DNA from: Desulfamplus sp.
Lineage (GTDB): Bacteria > Desulfobacterota > Desulfobacteria > Desulfobacterales > Desulfobacteraceae
DNA: 35,066 nt
Assembly: GCA_015231615.1 (NCBI GenBank)
Contig: JADGBE010000030.1
Location: forward strand, 1 to 35,066
Direction of reading: 5' to 3'
The notes below the pieces were generated by a model. That model had not been told where the DNA came from, did not search any database, and was given only the letters and a program-made list of their open reading frames with translations. Positions 1 to 7,202 of the stretch are shown here, in pieces. Position 1 is the first letter of the stretch. Each line of letters begins with the position of its first letter. Both the position numbers and the translations under genes were made by a program.

Positions 1-154
1 CCATCGGCGTATTGCTCGTCTCTGAAAAACAGTTACTGCAATCCTTGCAAATATATAGGTATCTTGCACCATTGTGAATTGTCTGATATTGTTTCAATAT
101 CGATGTTGTGGGGGAACCACACTTGGGGCATTTAATCTCTGATATTTTTTCCAT
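1..154 (-). CDS. Transposase-like zinc-ribbon protein, N-terminal fragment cut by window edge
   Basis: Reading leftward from an ATG at 152-154, an open frame of 51 codons runs off the left end without a stop. The peptide has a CPKC pair near residues 9-12 and a CKDC pair near residues 39-42, followed by NCFSETSNTPM. This is a zinc-ribbon layout like that at the N-terminus of IS1-type (InsA-like) and related transposases, where the ribbon precedes a helix-turn-helix. The family call rests on cysteine spacing and the general look of the sequence. The catalytic part lies outside the window, so it is unknown whether the element is intact. It could also be a stand-alone zinc-ribbon/HTH protein. 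No clear terminal inverted repeat is visible on its upstream side. Confidence 0.6.
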   Translation of the reverse strand, partial: MEKISEIKCPKCGSPTTSILKQYQTIHNGARYLYICKDCSNCFSETSNTPM

Positions 155-478
155 AATTACAAATTAAAACACAAAATTTTTATTATTAAAAGAGATAATC
201 TATGGTGTGAGCCCAGTGCCAATGGCAATAATGGATTCTGAATTTTCACCTGATATTTCTGAGATTACCTTACGCTATTAATTCTTTTAGGAATGGGAAT
301 TTAATAACTTCCAAAACTAATTATATGCGTATTGACGCTGTAGAGCAATTTGTTTTATGTTAAAAGAATGGGCAGTGGGCTTAAACTCGATGATCAAGTT
401 TTTAAAGTTAGCTCAATTTTGACTTTGATGGTATAGTGGCTGAAAAAAGAAAAAACTAATCAACCCTAAGAGAGCCCA
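155..478. other. Gene-free stretch between the transposase fragment and a small exported protein
   Basis: No convincing reading frame lies here on either strand. A TTGACG box (332-337) and TTATGT (355-360), 17 bp apart on the plus strand, form a weak promoter-like pair with no plus-strand gene after it. A short TGCC-AAT-GGCA dyad lies near 218-228. Nothing else is supported. Confidence 0.4.
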
Positions 479-793
479 TTAATCAAGTGTCAGTTTGCCG
501 GTTGAATCAGTAAAAATGAGTTTGTTATCAGGAGTCAAGATTGCGAAATAGATGTCAACAGGTTCGCAGTACGCTGGAAAATTTAGCGTAAAAGTGTTGT
601 TGTTAAAAACAATCGGGGCGTTTGAAATGTTATCTGTAAAATCACCTACAGAAATTGACTGTGGTAAGTTTTTGCAGTCAGAGACAGCCTTATTTTGCTG
701 CCCGTTTGTAATCTGCGTGTTTAGAGTAAAATAGACCAGTAAAGTCAGGCATATTGCGATGATTGGGATAGTTCTTCTTTTACTTTGTGACAT
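479..793 (-). CDS. Small exported hypothetical protein (104 aa), possibly truncated
   Basis: The gene encodes 104 residues. A basic N-terminus (MSQSKRR) is followed by a hydrophobic segment at about residues 9-25, consistent with a signal peptide or membrane anchor. There is no clear lipobox. The mature part is rich in Asn and Asp and has two cysteines (in SDCKN and AYCEP). An AGGAG ribosome-binding site sits about 9 nt before the ATG, which supports a real gene. The C-terminal motif FPAYCEPVDIYFAILTPD resembles a segment I associate with the ends of long secreted proteins in deltaproteobacteria, and the protein stops abruptly soon after it. It may therefore be the leftover of a larger gene near a mobile element. 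The function is not recognised. Confidence 0.65.
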   Translation of the reverse strand: MSQSKRRTIPIIAICLTLLVYFTLNTQITNGQQNKAVSDCKNLPQSISVGDFTDNISNAPIVFNNNTFTLNFPAYCEPVDIYFAILTPDNKLIFTDSTGKLTLD

Positions 794-827
794 TTTGCGG
801 GTTCTCCTTTTTTTAGTTTGCTATTGT

Positions 828-2048
828 TTATTGGATTCTCTCAACTTCTGCCAAAGAGATGTTTAGCATCTCTGCAATTTCCCCATTTGAATATCCTGCT
901 TTTCTCAAAGATAACACAGATAGTAGCTGGAGTTCCTCATTTTTTTGTAAAGCTGCTTCTTTGGCTTTTCTCTCTTCTTCTTTGGCTTTTCTCTCTTCTT
1001 CTTTGGCTTTCCGCTCTTCTTCTTTGGCTTTTCTCTCTTCTTCTTTGGCTTTTCTCTCTTCTTCTTTGGCTTTCCGCTCTTCTTCTCTTGCTTTTCGTTC
1101 TTCCTCGCTTATTCTTACAGCCATCTCTTTAGCCTTTCGTTCTTCCTCTTTAGCCTTTCGTTCTTCCTCTTTAGCCTTTCGTTCCTGTCCAAGCTCCCGT
1201 AATGCTATCTTATATTGCTGTTTTAACTTTTCTTTTCGAGCCTCTTCGCCTCTTTGAACTCTTATAAATTCCTCATGGAGGCGATACTGTTCTCTTAATC
1301 TCTCATCTTTTGTAAAGGTTTGCAGCATGTTAAATACCTCCTCTATTCCTCTGTTTTGGTTAAAAACCGATGGCAGCGGTTTAGCGTTATCTTGAATAGT
1401 TCCAATAAAATAGCTCCACTGCTCAAGCTCTTTGCTAAAAGATATTATAGTTTTATCACCCTGTTCAACAGCATCTTTTCCAACTTTTTTGTTGAGTTTA
1501 GCTTTCTCAAAACATTTCAAAAATTTATTTAACTCAACATAGTAAAGATTCCAATGATTTATCAGCGGTTTATGTGTTCTAATATTAAGCATTCTATAGT
1601 GGTTAAACCAGAAATCAGCTTCATCTTTTTCTTCAAAAATAGAGTCAACTAAAAGGTGGATGCCGTAACAGGCTCGAAGTTCATCGTAATTATGCTCACC
1701 GCCCTTTTTCAACTGATCCCGATACATTCCAGCAAGATAATACTTTGAACGCTCTTTATAGTCAGAAGTGCGAATAACCTGAATCTCTAAATCAATCCAC
1801 TCTTGGCTGTTAATATCTTTTGCCCTTATGTCAAGTATGCCCTGTTTTTCATTTGTAAATGGCTCTGAACTGTCATAAGGGTTAAGAATCTCAACCTCTG
1901 AAAATGTAGGTTTGATATTTTCAGCATAATCAGACCCATCAAGGTCATAAGAAACCACAGCATTTAGAAAACAGATTAACGGGTAAGTCTGCTCTTGTCT
2001 GCCGAATATCCATTTAAACACAATATCGTTGTATAGTTTGATTTCCAT
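828..2048 (-). CDS. Rpn-family PD-(D/E)XK nuclease / putative transposase with heptad-repeat tail
   Basis: This 406-residue protein matches the Rpn/YhgA-like (PDDEXK_2) family, described as recombination-promoting nucleases and often annotated as transposases. The N-terminus (KLYNDIVFKWIFG) is the typical family opening. Likely catalytic residues are D73 (in GILDIRAKD) and the E88-x-Q90 pair (in DLEIQV). Residues 289-365 are a charged coiled-coil-like tail of ERKAKEE heptads, with one variant unit (AVRISEE). The C-terminus (about 376-406; LRKAGYSNGEIAEMLNIS) looks like a small helix-turn-helix found at the end of many such proteins. It starts 28 nt after the aconitase stop on the same strand. 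An AAGGA lies about 11 nt before the ATG. It may still be an active nuclease, because both catalytic motifs are intact. Confidence 0.85.
   Translation of the reverse strand: MEIKLYNDIVFKWIFGRQEQTYPLICFLNAVVSYDLDGSDYAENIKPTFSEVEILNPYDSSEPFTNEKQGILDIRAKDINSQEWIDLEIQVIRTSDYKERSKYYLAGMYRDQLKKGGEHNYDELRACYGIHLLVDSIFEEKDEADFWFNHYRMLNIRTHKPLINHWNLYYVELNKFLKCFEKAKLNKKVGKDAVEQGDKTIISFSKELEQWSYFIGTIQDNAKPLPSVFNQNRGIEEVFNMLQTFTKDERLREQYRLHEEFIRVQRGEEARKEKLKQQYKIALRELGQERKAKEEERKAKEEERKAKEMAVRISEEERKAREEERKAKEEERKAKEEERKAKEEERKAKEEERKAKEEERKAKEAALQKNEELQLLSVLSLRKAGYSNGEIAEMLNISLAEVERIQ
954..1184. repeat. 21-bp tandem repeat coding for ERKAKEE heptads
   Basis: Eleven 21-bp units lie end to end inside the Rpn-like gene. 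On the plus strand they show as recurring TCTTCTTTGGCTTT blocks. Ten units encode ERKAKEE or close variants and one encodes AVRISEE. Units on the low-coordinate side (about 954-1080) are nearly identical at the DNA level. Those on the high-coordinate side differ in synonymous positions (CTCTTTAGCCTTTCG). This suggests two rounds of expansion. Every unit keeps the frame. Confidence 0.9.
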
Positions 2049-2076
2049 ATCCTGCTTTATCCTTACTATCTTGCCC

Positions 2077-4785
2077 TCAAATAATCTGCCTCAAAACAAA
2101 GGGGAGAATCCCACCATTTCTGTAATAAGCCAAATCAACTTGGTTATCCAAACGAGAAATAACATCAAACTCCAACATATCACCATTATCCTTTTTAGCT
2201 TTAACCTTTAAAATACAGCCCGGCTCCATACTCTCAATGCCTGAAATGGTAAATATCTCTTTGCCCGTTAATCCTAAAGATTCATAGCTTTGGTTATTTG
2301 CAAAAATTAATGGCAGAACCCCCATTCCAACAAGGTTGCTTCTGTGAATTCTCTCAAAAGATTGTGCAATAACCGCTTTTATACCAAGCAGATTTGTCCC
2401 TTTAGCAGCCCAATCTCTTGAAGAGCCTGTGCCATACTCTTTGCCACCAAGAACAATCAAAGGAACTAACTCTTTAGCGTATTCCATAGCAGCATCAAAT
2501 ACAAAAGCAACTCTATTTTCTGGCATTTTAAGAGTAAAACTACCTGAATTAGGGTAATTAGCTAAATTAGATTGATTACCTGCTTTTTCAAATATCCTAT
2601 TTTTTATACGAATATTTCCAAAAGTTCCTCTCATCATAACCTCATGGTTTCCACGTCTTGATCCGTAGGAGTTAAAATCATCTGGCTTAATACCGTGAGA
2701 TTGAAGATAGAGACCAGCAGGATAATCTTTTCTTATAGTTCCAGCAGGAGATATATGGTCTGTAGTTATTGAATCACCAAGCATAAGAAGAGGTCTTGCA
2801 TTTTCAATATCTTTGGGTAGTGTTGGCTCTTTTTTAAATCCCTCAAAAAATGGAGGTCTTCTGATATAGAGTGAATCTTTCTCCCATTGAAAAGTTTTGC
2901 TTTCAGCAACATCAAGCTCTTGCCAGAGTTTATCGCCTTTAAATATTGTAGAGTATTGGTCAATAAAATATTTTTCTTTAACATGCTCTGAAACAATTTT
3001 TTGGATTTCACTTTCAGTTGGAAAAATATCTTTCATAAACACTGGTTTTTGAGTTGTATTGATTGAAGAGTCTTTAGAGTCGTGGGCAGTTATGTTTGAG
3101 TAGCCAATTGGCTCTTTATCAAAGTCAATATCAACTCTGCCAGCCAAAGCGTAGATAACCACAAGAATTGGAGACATAAGATAGTTTGCCTTTGTGCTTT
3201 GGTGAACCCTTGCCTCAAAGTTCCTGTTTCCTGAAAGGACAGAGGCAACTTTTAGATCATTGGCTTTAATTGCCTCTTCAACACCAGAACATAGAGGACC
3301 ACTGTTGCCAATACAGGTCATGCAGCCAAAACCAGCTACATGAAAGCCAAGTTTTTCAAGATATGGCATAAGCCCTGATGATTTTAGATAATCAAGAACA
3401 ACTTTTGAACCGGGAGAAAGTGAGGTTTTAACAAAAGATGGAACTTGAAGACCAAGCTCTACAGCCTTTTTTGCAACAAGACCAGCACCTACCATTACAC
3501 TTGGATTTGATGTGTTTGTGCAAGATGTGATTGCAGCAATTACAACACTTCCATTTGTGATGGTTGTTTGCTTATCATTAACTGGATTGTTCCCTGATTT
3601 AAACTCTTTAACAAAAGAGTCTTTAACATCTGTAAGATAAATTCTATCTTGCGGTCTATAAGGTCCAGCAACTGACGGTCTAACTTCAGAGAGATCAACA
3701 TCAACTGTTCTTGTAAATTCAATAGTTTCATCTCCTCTACAAAATAGAGAACACTCCTTAGAGTAATTTTCAACGAATTTAGTTAAATGACCTCTGCCTG
3801 TCATAGCAAGATAGTTTATTGTATTCTCATCTACGGGGAAAAAGCCCATAGTTGCACCATATTCAGGAGACATATTTGCTATTGTTGCTCTATCCGTTAA
3901 TGAAAGAGCCTTCATGCCTTGTCCTGTAAACTCAACAAATTTCTCAACAACTTTCTCTTTTCGTAAAATATGGGTTATGTGAAGAACAATGTCAGTTGCT
4001 GTAACACCAGAAGCTGGTTTGCCTATAAGATTTACACCAATAACATCAGGAAGGGTCATAAAATATGGCTGACCTAACATCACAGCCTCAGCTTCAATAC
4101 CACCAACACCCCAACCAAGAACTCCAAGCCCGTTAATCATTGTTGTATGAGAATCTGTTCCAACAAGGGTATCTGGAAAGGCAATTGTTGATCCATCACG
4201 ATTTAGAGTGTTTACAACTTGAGCTAAATATTCAAGGTTTACCTGATGACAGATACCAGAACCAGGGGGAACTACTCTAAAGTTATCAAAACTTTTTTGT
4301 GCCCACTTGAGTAGCTTATAACGCTCAATGTTTCTTTTATACTCCAAATCAACATTAAGTTCTGCGGCAAGCTCTGTTCCATGAAAATCAACCTGAACAG
4401 AATGATCAACCACAAGATCAACAGGCACAAGAGGGTTTATCCTTTCAGGGTCTCCACCTGTTTCCATTACAGCATCACGCATAGAAGCAAGATCAACAAC
4501 TGCTGGAACACCTGTAAAATCTTGCATCAGTACTCTTGCAGGGTGAAATGGAATCATAACAGGCTCATCAATTGGATGGCGTCCCCAATTCAAGACATTT
4601 ATAACATCTTGTTCTTTTACAATATCACCGTCTAAATTCCGTAAGAGGTTTTCAAGCAATATTCTTATTGAAAAAGGCAATCTTTGAATATCTGCAACCC
4701 CTTTTTGTTCAAGAGTCGAGATATTACAAATCGTGTATGATTTATCGCCAACATGGAGTATTTTTTTACATTCTGGCAGGCTCAT
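2077..4785 (-). CDS. acnA: Aconitate hydratase (AcnA/IRP1 type)
   Basis: This cytoplasmic enzyme interconverts citrate and isocitrate in the TCA cycle using a [4Fe-4S] cluster. The 902-residue length is normal for the AcnA/IRP1 branch. The three cluster ligands are C422 (SCTNTSNPSV), C488 and C491 (GCMTCIGNSGP). The substrate-binding segment VGTDSHTTM lies at 208-216. The C-terminal swivel domain carries GTGSSRDWAAKG, with the catalytic Ser-Arg pair. An AAAGGAG site about 10 nt upstream supports the ATG. The gene lies downstream of ndk on the same strand but is separated from it by a repeat-rich spacer. No truncation or frameshift is seen. The family and function are secure. Confidence 0.97.
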   Translation of the reverse strand: MSLPECKKILHVGDKSYTICNISTLEQKGVADIQRLPFSIRILLENLLRNLDGDIVKEQDVINVLNWGRHPIDEPVMIPFHPARVLMQDFTGVPAVVDLASMRDAVMETGGDPERINPLVPVDLVVDHSVQVDFHGTELAAELNVDLEYKRNIERYKLLKWAQKSFDNFRVVPPGSGICHQVNLEYLAQVVNTLNRDGSTIAFPDTLVGTDSHTTMINGLGVLGWGVGGIEAEAVMLGQPYFMTLPDVIGVNLIGKPASGVTATDIVLHITHILRKEKVVEKFVEFTGQGMKALSLTDRATIANMSPEYGATMGFFPVDENTINYLAMTGRGHLTKFVENYSKECSLFCRGDETIEFTRTVDVDLSEVRPSVAGPYRPQDRIYLTDVKDSFVKEFKSGNNPVNDKQTTITNGSVVIAAITSCTNTSNPSVMVGAGLVAKKAVELGLQVPSFVKTSLSPGSKVVLDYLKSSGLMPYLEKLGFHVAGFGCMTCIGNSGPLCSGVEEAIKANDLKVASVLSGNRNFEARVHQSTKANYLMSPILVVIYALAGRVDIDFDKEPIGYSNITAHDSKDSSINTTQKPVFMKDIFPTESEIQKIVSEHVKEKYFIDQYSTIFKGDKLWQELDVAESKTFQWEKDSLYIRRPPFFEGFKKEPTLPKDIENARPLLMLGDSITTDHISPAGTIRKDYPAGLYLQSHGIKPDDFNSYGSRRGNHEVMMRGTFGNIRIKNRIFEKAGNQSNLANYPNSGSFTLKMPENRVAFVFDAAMEYAKELVPLIVLGGKEYGTGSSRDWAAKGTNLLGIKAVIAQSFERIHRSNLVGMGVLPLIFANNQSYESLGLTGKEIFTISGIESMEPGCILKVKAKKDNGDMLEFDVISRLDNQVDLAYYRNGGILPFVLRQII

Positions 4786-4826
4786 TATATTTTGCTCCTT
4801 TGCATTTAATTTGGATAGGATAAAGA

Positions 4827-4866
4827 AGAAATCCCCTTTCCGTTGATTTATGGAGAGGGGACTTCT
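4827..4866. repeat. 40-bp imperfect inverted repeat upstream of acnA
   Basis: Left arm AGAAATCCCCTTTCC (4827-4841) pairs with GGAGAGGGGACTTCT (4852-4866) at 13 of 15 positions, leaving a 10-nt loop. It sits in the acnA leader region, about 40 nt before the start codon. It could be a small palindromic repeat or a leader hairpin. Confidence 0.6.
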
Positions 4867-4927
4867 AAGGTAGCAGAAGATTTAGAAACTTTTATAGTAT
4901 TCCAGATAAATAAATTGGCAATTCTTG

Positions 4928-5005
4928 TTGCCCCACCCCGGCCCCTCCCCAATGGAGAGGGGAAAATAATAACGCCCTCCACTTGGGGAGGGCGGGGAGG
5001 GGCAA
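4928..5005. repeat. 78-bp G/C-rich palindromic element between ndk and acnA
   Basis: TTGCCCC-rich sequence at 4928-4950 is matched by its complement at 4985-5005 (ending GGGGAGGGGCAA), with small mismatches. Inside, CCCCTC/GAGGGG (about 4943-4963) and GCCCTCC/GGAGGGC (4974-4993) form secondary stems. The composition is far richer in G and C than its surroundings. It may act as a terminator after ndk, or be a miniature palindromic repeat copied around the genome. Confidence 0.7.
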
Positions 5006-5017
5006 AATAAAGAAGAA

Positions 5018-5434
5018 TCAACCAACTATTTCCATCATGCTGAAAAAATAGGCAATTTCAAATGCTGCTGTCTCTGGTGCATCAGAACCATGAACCACAT
5101 TTTTCTCAATATCAGTTGCATAGTCTCTTCTGATTGTACCCTCTTCGGCATTTTTAAAATTAGTTGCACCCATAAGTTTGCGATTTTTTGCAATAACATC
5201 TTCGCCCTCAAGAACCATAGCTACAATTGGTCCTGAAGTCATAAACTCGGTCAAACTTTTAAAAAAAGGTCTCTCTTTATGAACCGCATAAAAGCCTTCT
5301 GCTTGCTTTTGGCTTAAATGCAGTTTTTTCATAGCAACAACTTTGATCCCAGCGGTTTCAAAGCGTTTGATAACTTCACCAATAATATTTTTAGCCACAC
5401 CGTCTGGTTTGATTAAAGATAATGTTCTCTCCAT
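5018..5434 (-). CDS. ndk: Nucleoside diphosphate kinase
   Basis: This enzyme transfers the gamma-phosphate from ATP to other nucleoside diphosphates by way of a phosphohistidine. The motif NVVHGSD carries the active-site His. The N-terminus [11 protein letters not shown] is the family opening. I chose the ATG at 5434 rather than one 18 nt upstream. A GGAAGGA ribosome-binding site lies just before 5434, and 138 residues is the usual length, so the longer reading would add a six-residue extension that contains the ribosome-binding site. It is transcribed away from the selenoprotein gene, and the two share a divergent upstream region. Confidence 0.95.
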   Translation of the reverse strand: MERTLSLIKPDGVAKNIIGEVIKRFETAGIKVVAMKKLHLSQKQAEGFYAVHKERPFFKSLTEFMTSGPIVAMVLEGEDVIAKNRKLMGATNFKNAEEGTIRRDYATDIEKNVVHGSDAPETAAFEIAYFFSMMEIVG

Positions 5435-5620
5435 TATTGAATATCCTTCCATTTTTAAATCGTTAATATTCTTAAGATTAAAGCTACAAGGTTAATATAT
5501 TAAGTAACTGTTTAATACAAAAACTTGAAATGCCTGTTATCATACAACTTGGTTTCAAGTCAATAATTGCTGATTTAAAGATTTGATAACTTTTGACAAA
5601 TTGATAAACTTATATGGTAA

Positions 5621-5658
5621 TTTTCAAATTCCAGACTTCTTGTTTTCAAACTCCAGAC
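5621..5658. promoter_or_regulatory. Pair of 16-bp direct repeats upstream of the -35 box (possible activator sites)
   Basis: TTTTCAAATTCCAGAC (5621-5636) and TTTTCAAACTCCAGAC (5643-5658) differ at one base and are spaced 22 bp start to start, about two helical turns. The second copy ends 3 bp before the TTGACA box. This spacing and position fit a regulator binding twice on one DNA face next to RNA polymerase. No regulator is identified. Confidence 0.55.
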
Positions 5659-5661
5659 AGC

Positions 5662-5690
5662 TTGACAATAGAGTGTAGTATGGTTAAGAT
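5662..5690 (+). promoter_or_regulatory. Sigma70-type promoter for the HesB-like selenoprotein gene
   Basis: TTGACA at 5662-5667 and TAAGAT at 5685-5690 are separated by exactly 17 bp. Transcription would start near 5697, leaving a leader of about 65 nt. An AAGGAG ribosome-binding site follows at 5747-5752, 8 nt before the ATG. Confidence 0.7.
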
Positions 5691-5760
5691 AACCACATAT
5701 CAGCAAAAAACGATTTTTACAAATAGGCTGAATAAAAAATAAATTTAAGGAGAATATACT

Positions 5761-6078
5761 ATGATTGACATGACAAATTCTGCAAAAATGCAGATAGAGG
5801 AATATTTTAGTGGCAAGGAAATTTCGCCCATAAGAATTTTCCTGAATTCAGGCGGGTGAGGCGGTCCATCTCTTGCGATGGCTCTGGATGAGCCTAAGAA
5901 AAACGATGACACCTATGATGTTCAAGGGTTTAAATTTGTTGTTGATAAAGAGTTTATGAGACAGGCAAAATTTATAAAAATTGACTTTACAGGCATGGGT
6001 TTTAGATTAGATTCCAAAATTGACTTTGGAGAATCTGGATGCTCAAGCTGTGGGACAAGCGGTAAATGCTGCTCATGA
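5761..6078 (+). CDS. HesB/IscA-like selenoprotein with in-frame UGA (selenocysteine) at codon 33
   Basis: Translation from ATG 5761 gives 105 residues if TGA at 5857-5859 is read as selenocysteine. The local context is LNSGG-U-GGPSLAMALDEP, and coding continues in frame to TGA 6076-6078. HesB-like selenoproteins with SGGUG in place of SGGCG are a known family in deltaproteobacteria. They are related to IscA/HesB A-type Fe-S carrier proteins, in which the equivalent residue is Cys. The C-terminus is cysteine-rich (GCSSCGTSGKCCS), as in A-type carriers, so metal or Fe-S handling or a redox role is likely. The upstream 32 codons have a strong AAGGAG site, while the ATG after the UGA (5878) has none. 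This argues that the full frame is used. A gene caller that stops at TGA would report only residues 40-105. The exact biological role is not established. Confidence 0.9.
5866..5881 (+). promoter_or_regulatory. Putative bacterial SECIS hairpin
   Basis: Six nucleotides after the UGA codon, CCATC (5866-5870) pairs with GATGG (5877-5881) around a six-base loop TCTTGC that contains a G. This is within the distance at which bacterial SECIS elements place their apical stem-loop for SelB. The lower stem is not well defined by eye. Confidence 0.65.
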
Positions 6079-6155
6079 TCTTTATTATGTTATGATATTT
6101 GATAATCAGGCATTAAATCTAAGTTTTGTTAGTATTAACTTTGATAAATGATTTT

Positions 6156-6188
6156 AAAAGGGTATTTCTTAATGAGGTGCCCTTTTTT
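6156..6188 (+). terminator. Rho-independent terminator after the selenoprotein gene
   Basis: AAAAGGG (6156-6162) pairs with CCCTTTT (6180-6186) across a 17-nt loop, and the right arm runs into a T-rich tract (CCCTTTTTTAT). It ends about 15 nt before the next gene, so it separates the selenoprotein gene from the FliL-like gene. Confidence 0.7.
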
Positions 6189-6203
6189 ATTTAAAGGTGG
6201 GTT

Positions 6204-7136
6204 ATGGATAGAAAATTGATTTTAGCACGAAATCTATTTGTGGCAATATCTATTATATTATCAATAATAATACAAATTTTTAACTGTGATTATGCAGATG
6301 CTAAAGAAGAACCTGCTCCAGAAGCGGAACTCTCTCCAACAGCCCAACTCCTTCTGGGCACTTGGAGTCGCTATAACAATAGGGTATATACACTACTAAT
6401 AATAAGAGCTAATGGAAACTGGTCATCTGACTACAGAATTGAAGGGGCTACCTCAAAAATAGTTGAGCGTAAAGGTGAAGCTTCTGGGACATGGAAACTC
6501 GAAGATAAAAGACTTACCTTTACTATTGTCTCCTCTGATATGGAAGAGATTTGGCCCACTGGAACTATTGAACTTGAGATAATAACAATAGAGAAGAGAT
6601 CAATGACATTAAAATACCCAAACTCAAGGCTTATAACATGGACAAAAGCTCGGGTTGAGAAAGATAAAAAAAAAGAAGAAGGGGTTGCTTCTATTAACCC
6701 TATAATTACAATGAAGCCTATAGTTGTAAATCTAACTAAACTCAGTTCCAAAGATAATGATAGATATTTTTGTGTTGCTTTAGAGCTTCATCTTGAAGAG
6801 ATGGAAGCCACGGCAGCTATTCCTAAACTCCACCCTCGTGCATGGGATTCAACTATTCTATTCTTAAGTTCTCTTGTGTATAATGATGTTAAAACATTTG
6901 ATGAAACAAAGTTGGTTACAAACAGACTTACAAAAATACTTAATCCATACCTTGATGGATTACTTACAGAGGTTGCATCAACCCATATAATGGTCTCATC
7001 AAGCATGGATAAAGTAGATGAGTTTATTATAGAACACTCTCCTCCACCACTAATTGAAACACCTCCTGATGGTGAAAACAAGGAGGAAGAGAAGGATAAA
7101 AAAGAAGAGAAAGGTAAAGACGATAAGAAAAAATAA
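6204..7136 (+). CDS. Exported protein with lipocalin-like N-domain and FliL-like C-domain
   Basis: The 310-residue product starts with a basic tip and a hydrophobic segment (about 9-28), followed by CDYADA, consistent with a signal peptide or anchor. There is no good lipobox. Residues about 48-150 have GTWS, GNW and GTWKLEDKRLTF motifs spaced like a lipocalin-like or DUF-type beta-barrel. Residues about 170-275 (KPIVVNLTKL, RYFCVALELHLE, WDSTILFLSSLVYNDVKTFDE, RLTKILNPYL) follow the pattern of the periplasmic domain of FliL, the flagellar stator-associated protein. The last 30 residues are a Lys/Glu-rich tail after a Pro patch. No flagellar gene is adjacent, so a motor role is uncertain. The FliL resemblance is by pattern only. 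Confidence 0.6.
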   Translation: MDRKLILARNLFVAISIILSIIIQIFNCDYADAKEEPAPEAELSPTAQLLLGTWSRYNNRVYTLLIIRANGNWSSDYRIEGATSKIVERKGEASGTWKLEDKRLTFTIVSSDMEEIWPTGTIELEIITIEKRSMTLKYPNSRLITWTKARVEKDKKKEEGVASINPIITMKPIVVNLTKLSSKDNDRYFCVALELHLEEMEATAAIPKLHPRAWDSTILFLSSLVYNDVKTFDETKLVTNRLTKILNPYLDGLLTEVASTHIMVSSSMDKVDEFIIEHSPPPLIETPPDGENKEEEKDKKEEKGKDDKKK

Positions 7137-7202
7137 GATAAATAAAAACAACTAAATACAACAAAGACCATCACAAAATTATAGATGAGGAAAAATAGAA
7201 TA

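Larger units (their letters stand above)
5435..5760. other. Divergent intergenic region between ndk and the selenoprotein gene
   Basis: These 326 bp carry no gene. The half nearest the selenoprotein gene holds a promoter and a pair of direct repeats, listed separately. The half nearest ndk is very AT-rich, and no single convincing ndk promoter can be picked out. At 5579-5596 the sequence AGATTTGATAACTTTT resembles one arm of the 33-bp palindrome family seen at 18.7, 22.3 and 31.2 kb, but the second arm is not preserved. Confidence 0.5.

Noticed and set aside
332-360. Plus-strand promoter-like TTGACG-17-TTATGT
   Set aside because: No plus-strand gene follows; such pairs arise by chance in AT-rich DNA.
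818-1257. Plus-strand reading frames of repeated Leu/Trp/Phe or Ser/Leu/Ala-Phe units
   Set aside because: They are antisense shadows of the heptad repeat in the Rpn-like gene; the minus-strand protein has recognisable domains and a start signal.
5878-6078. Stand-alone 66-residue protein starting after the TGA
   Set aside because: No ribosome-binding site precedes this ATG, and the coding pattern continues upstream through the UGA in a known selenoprotein context.
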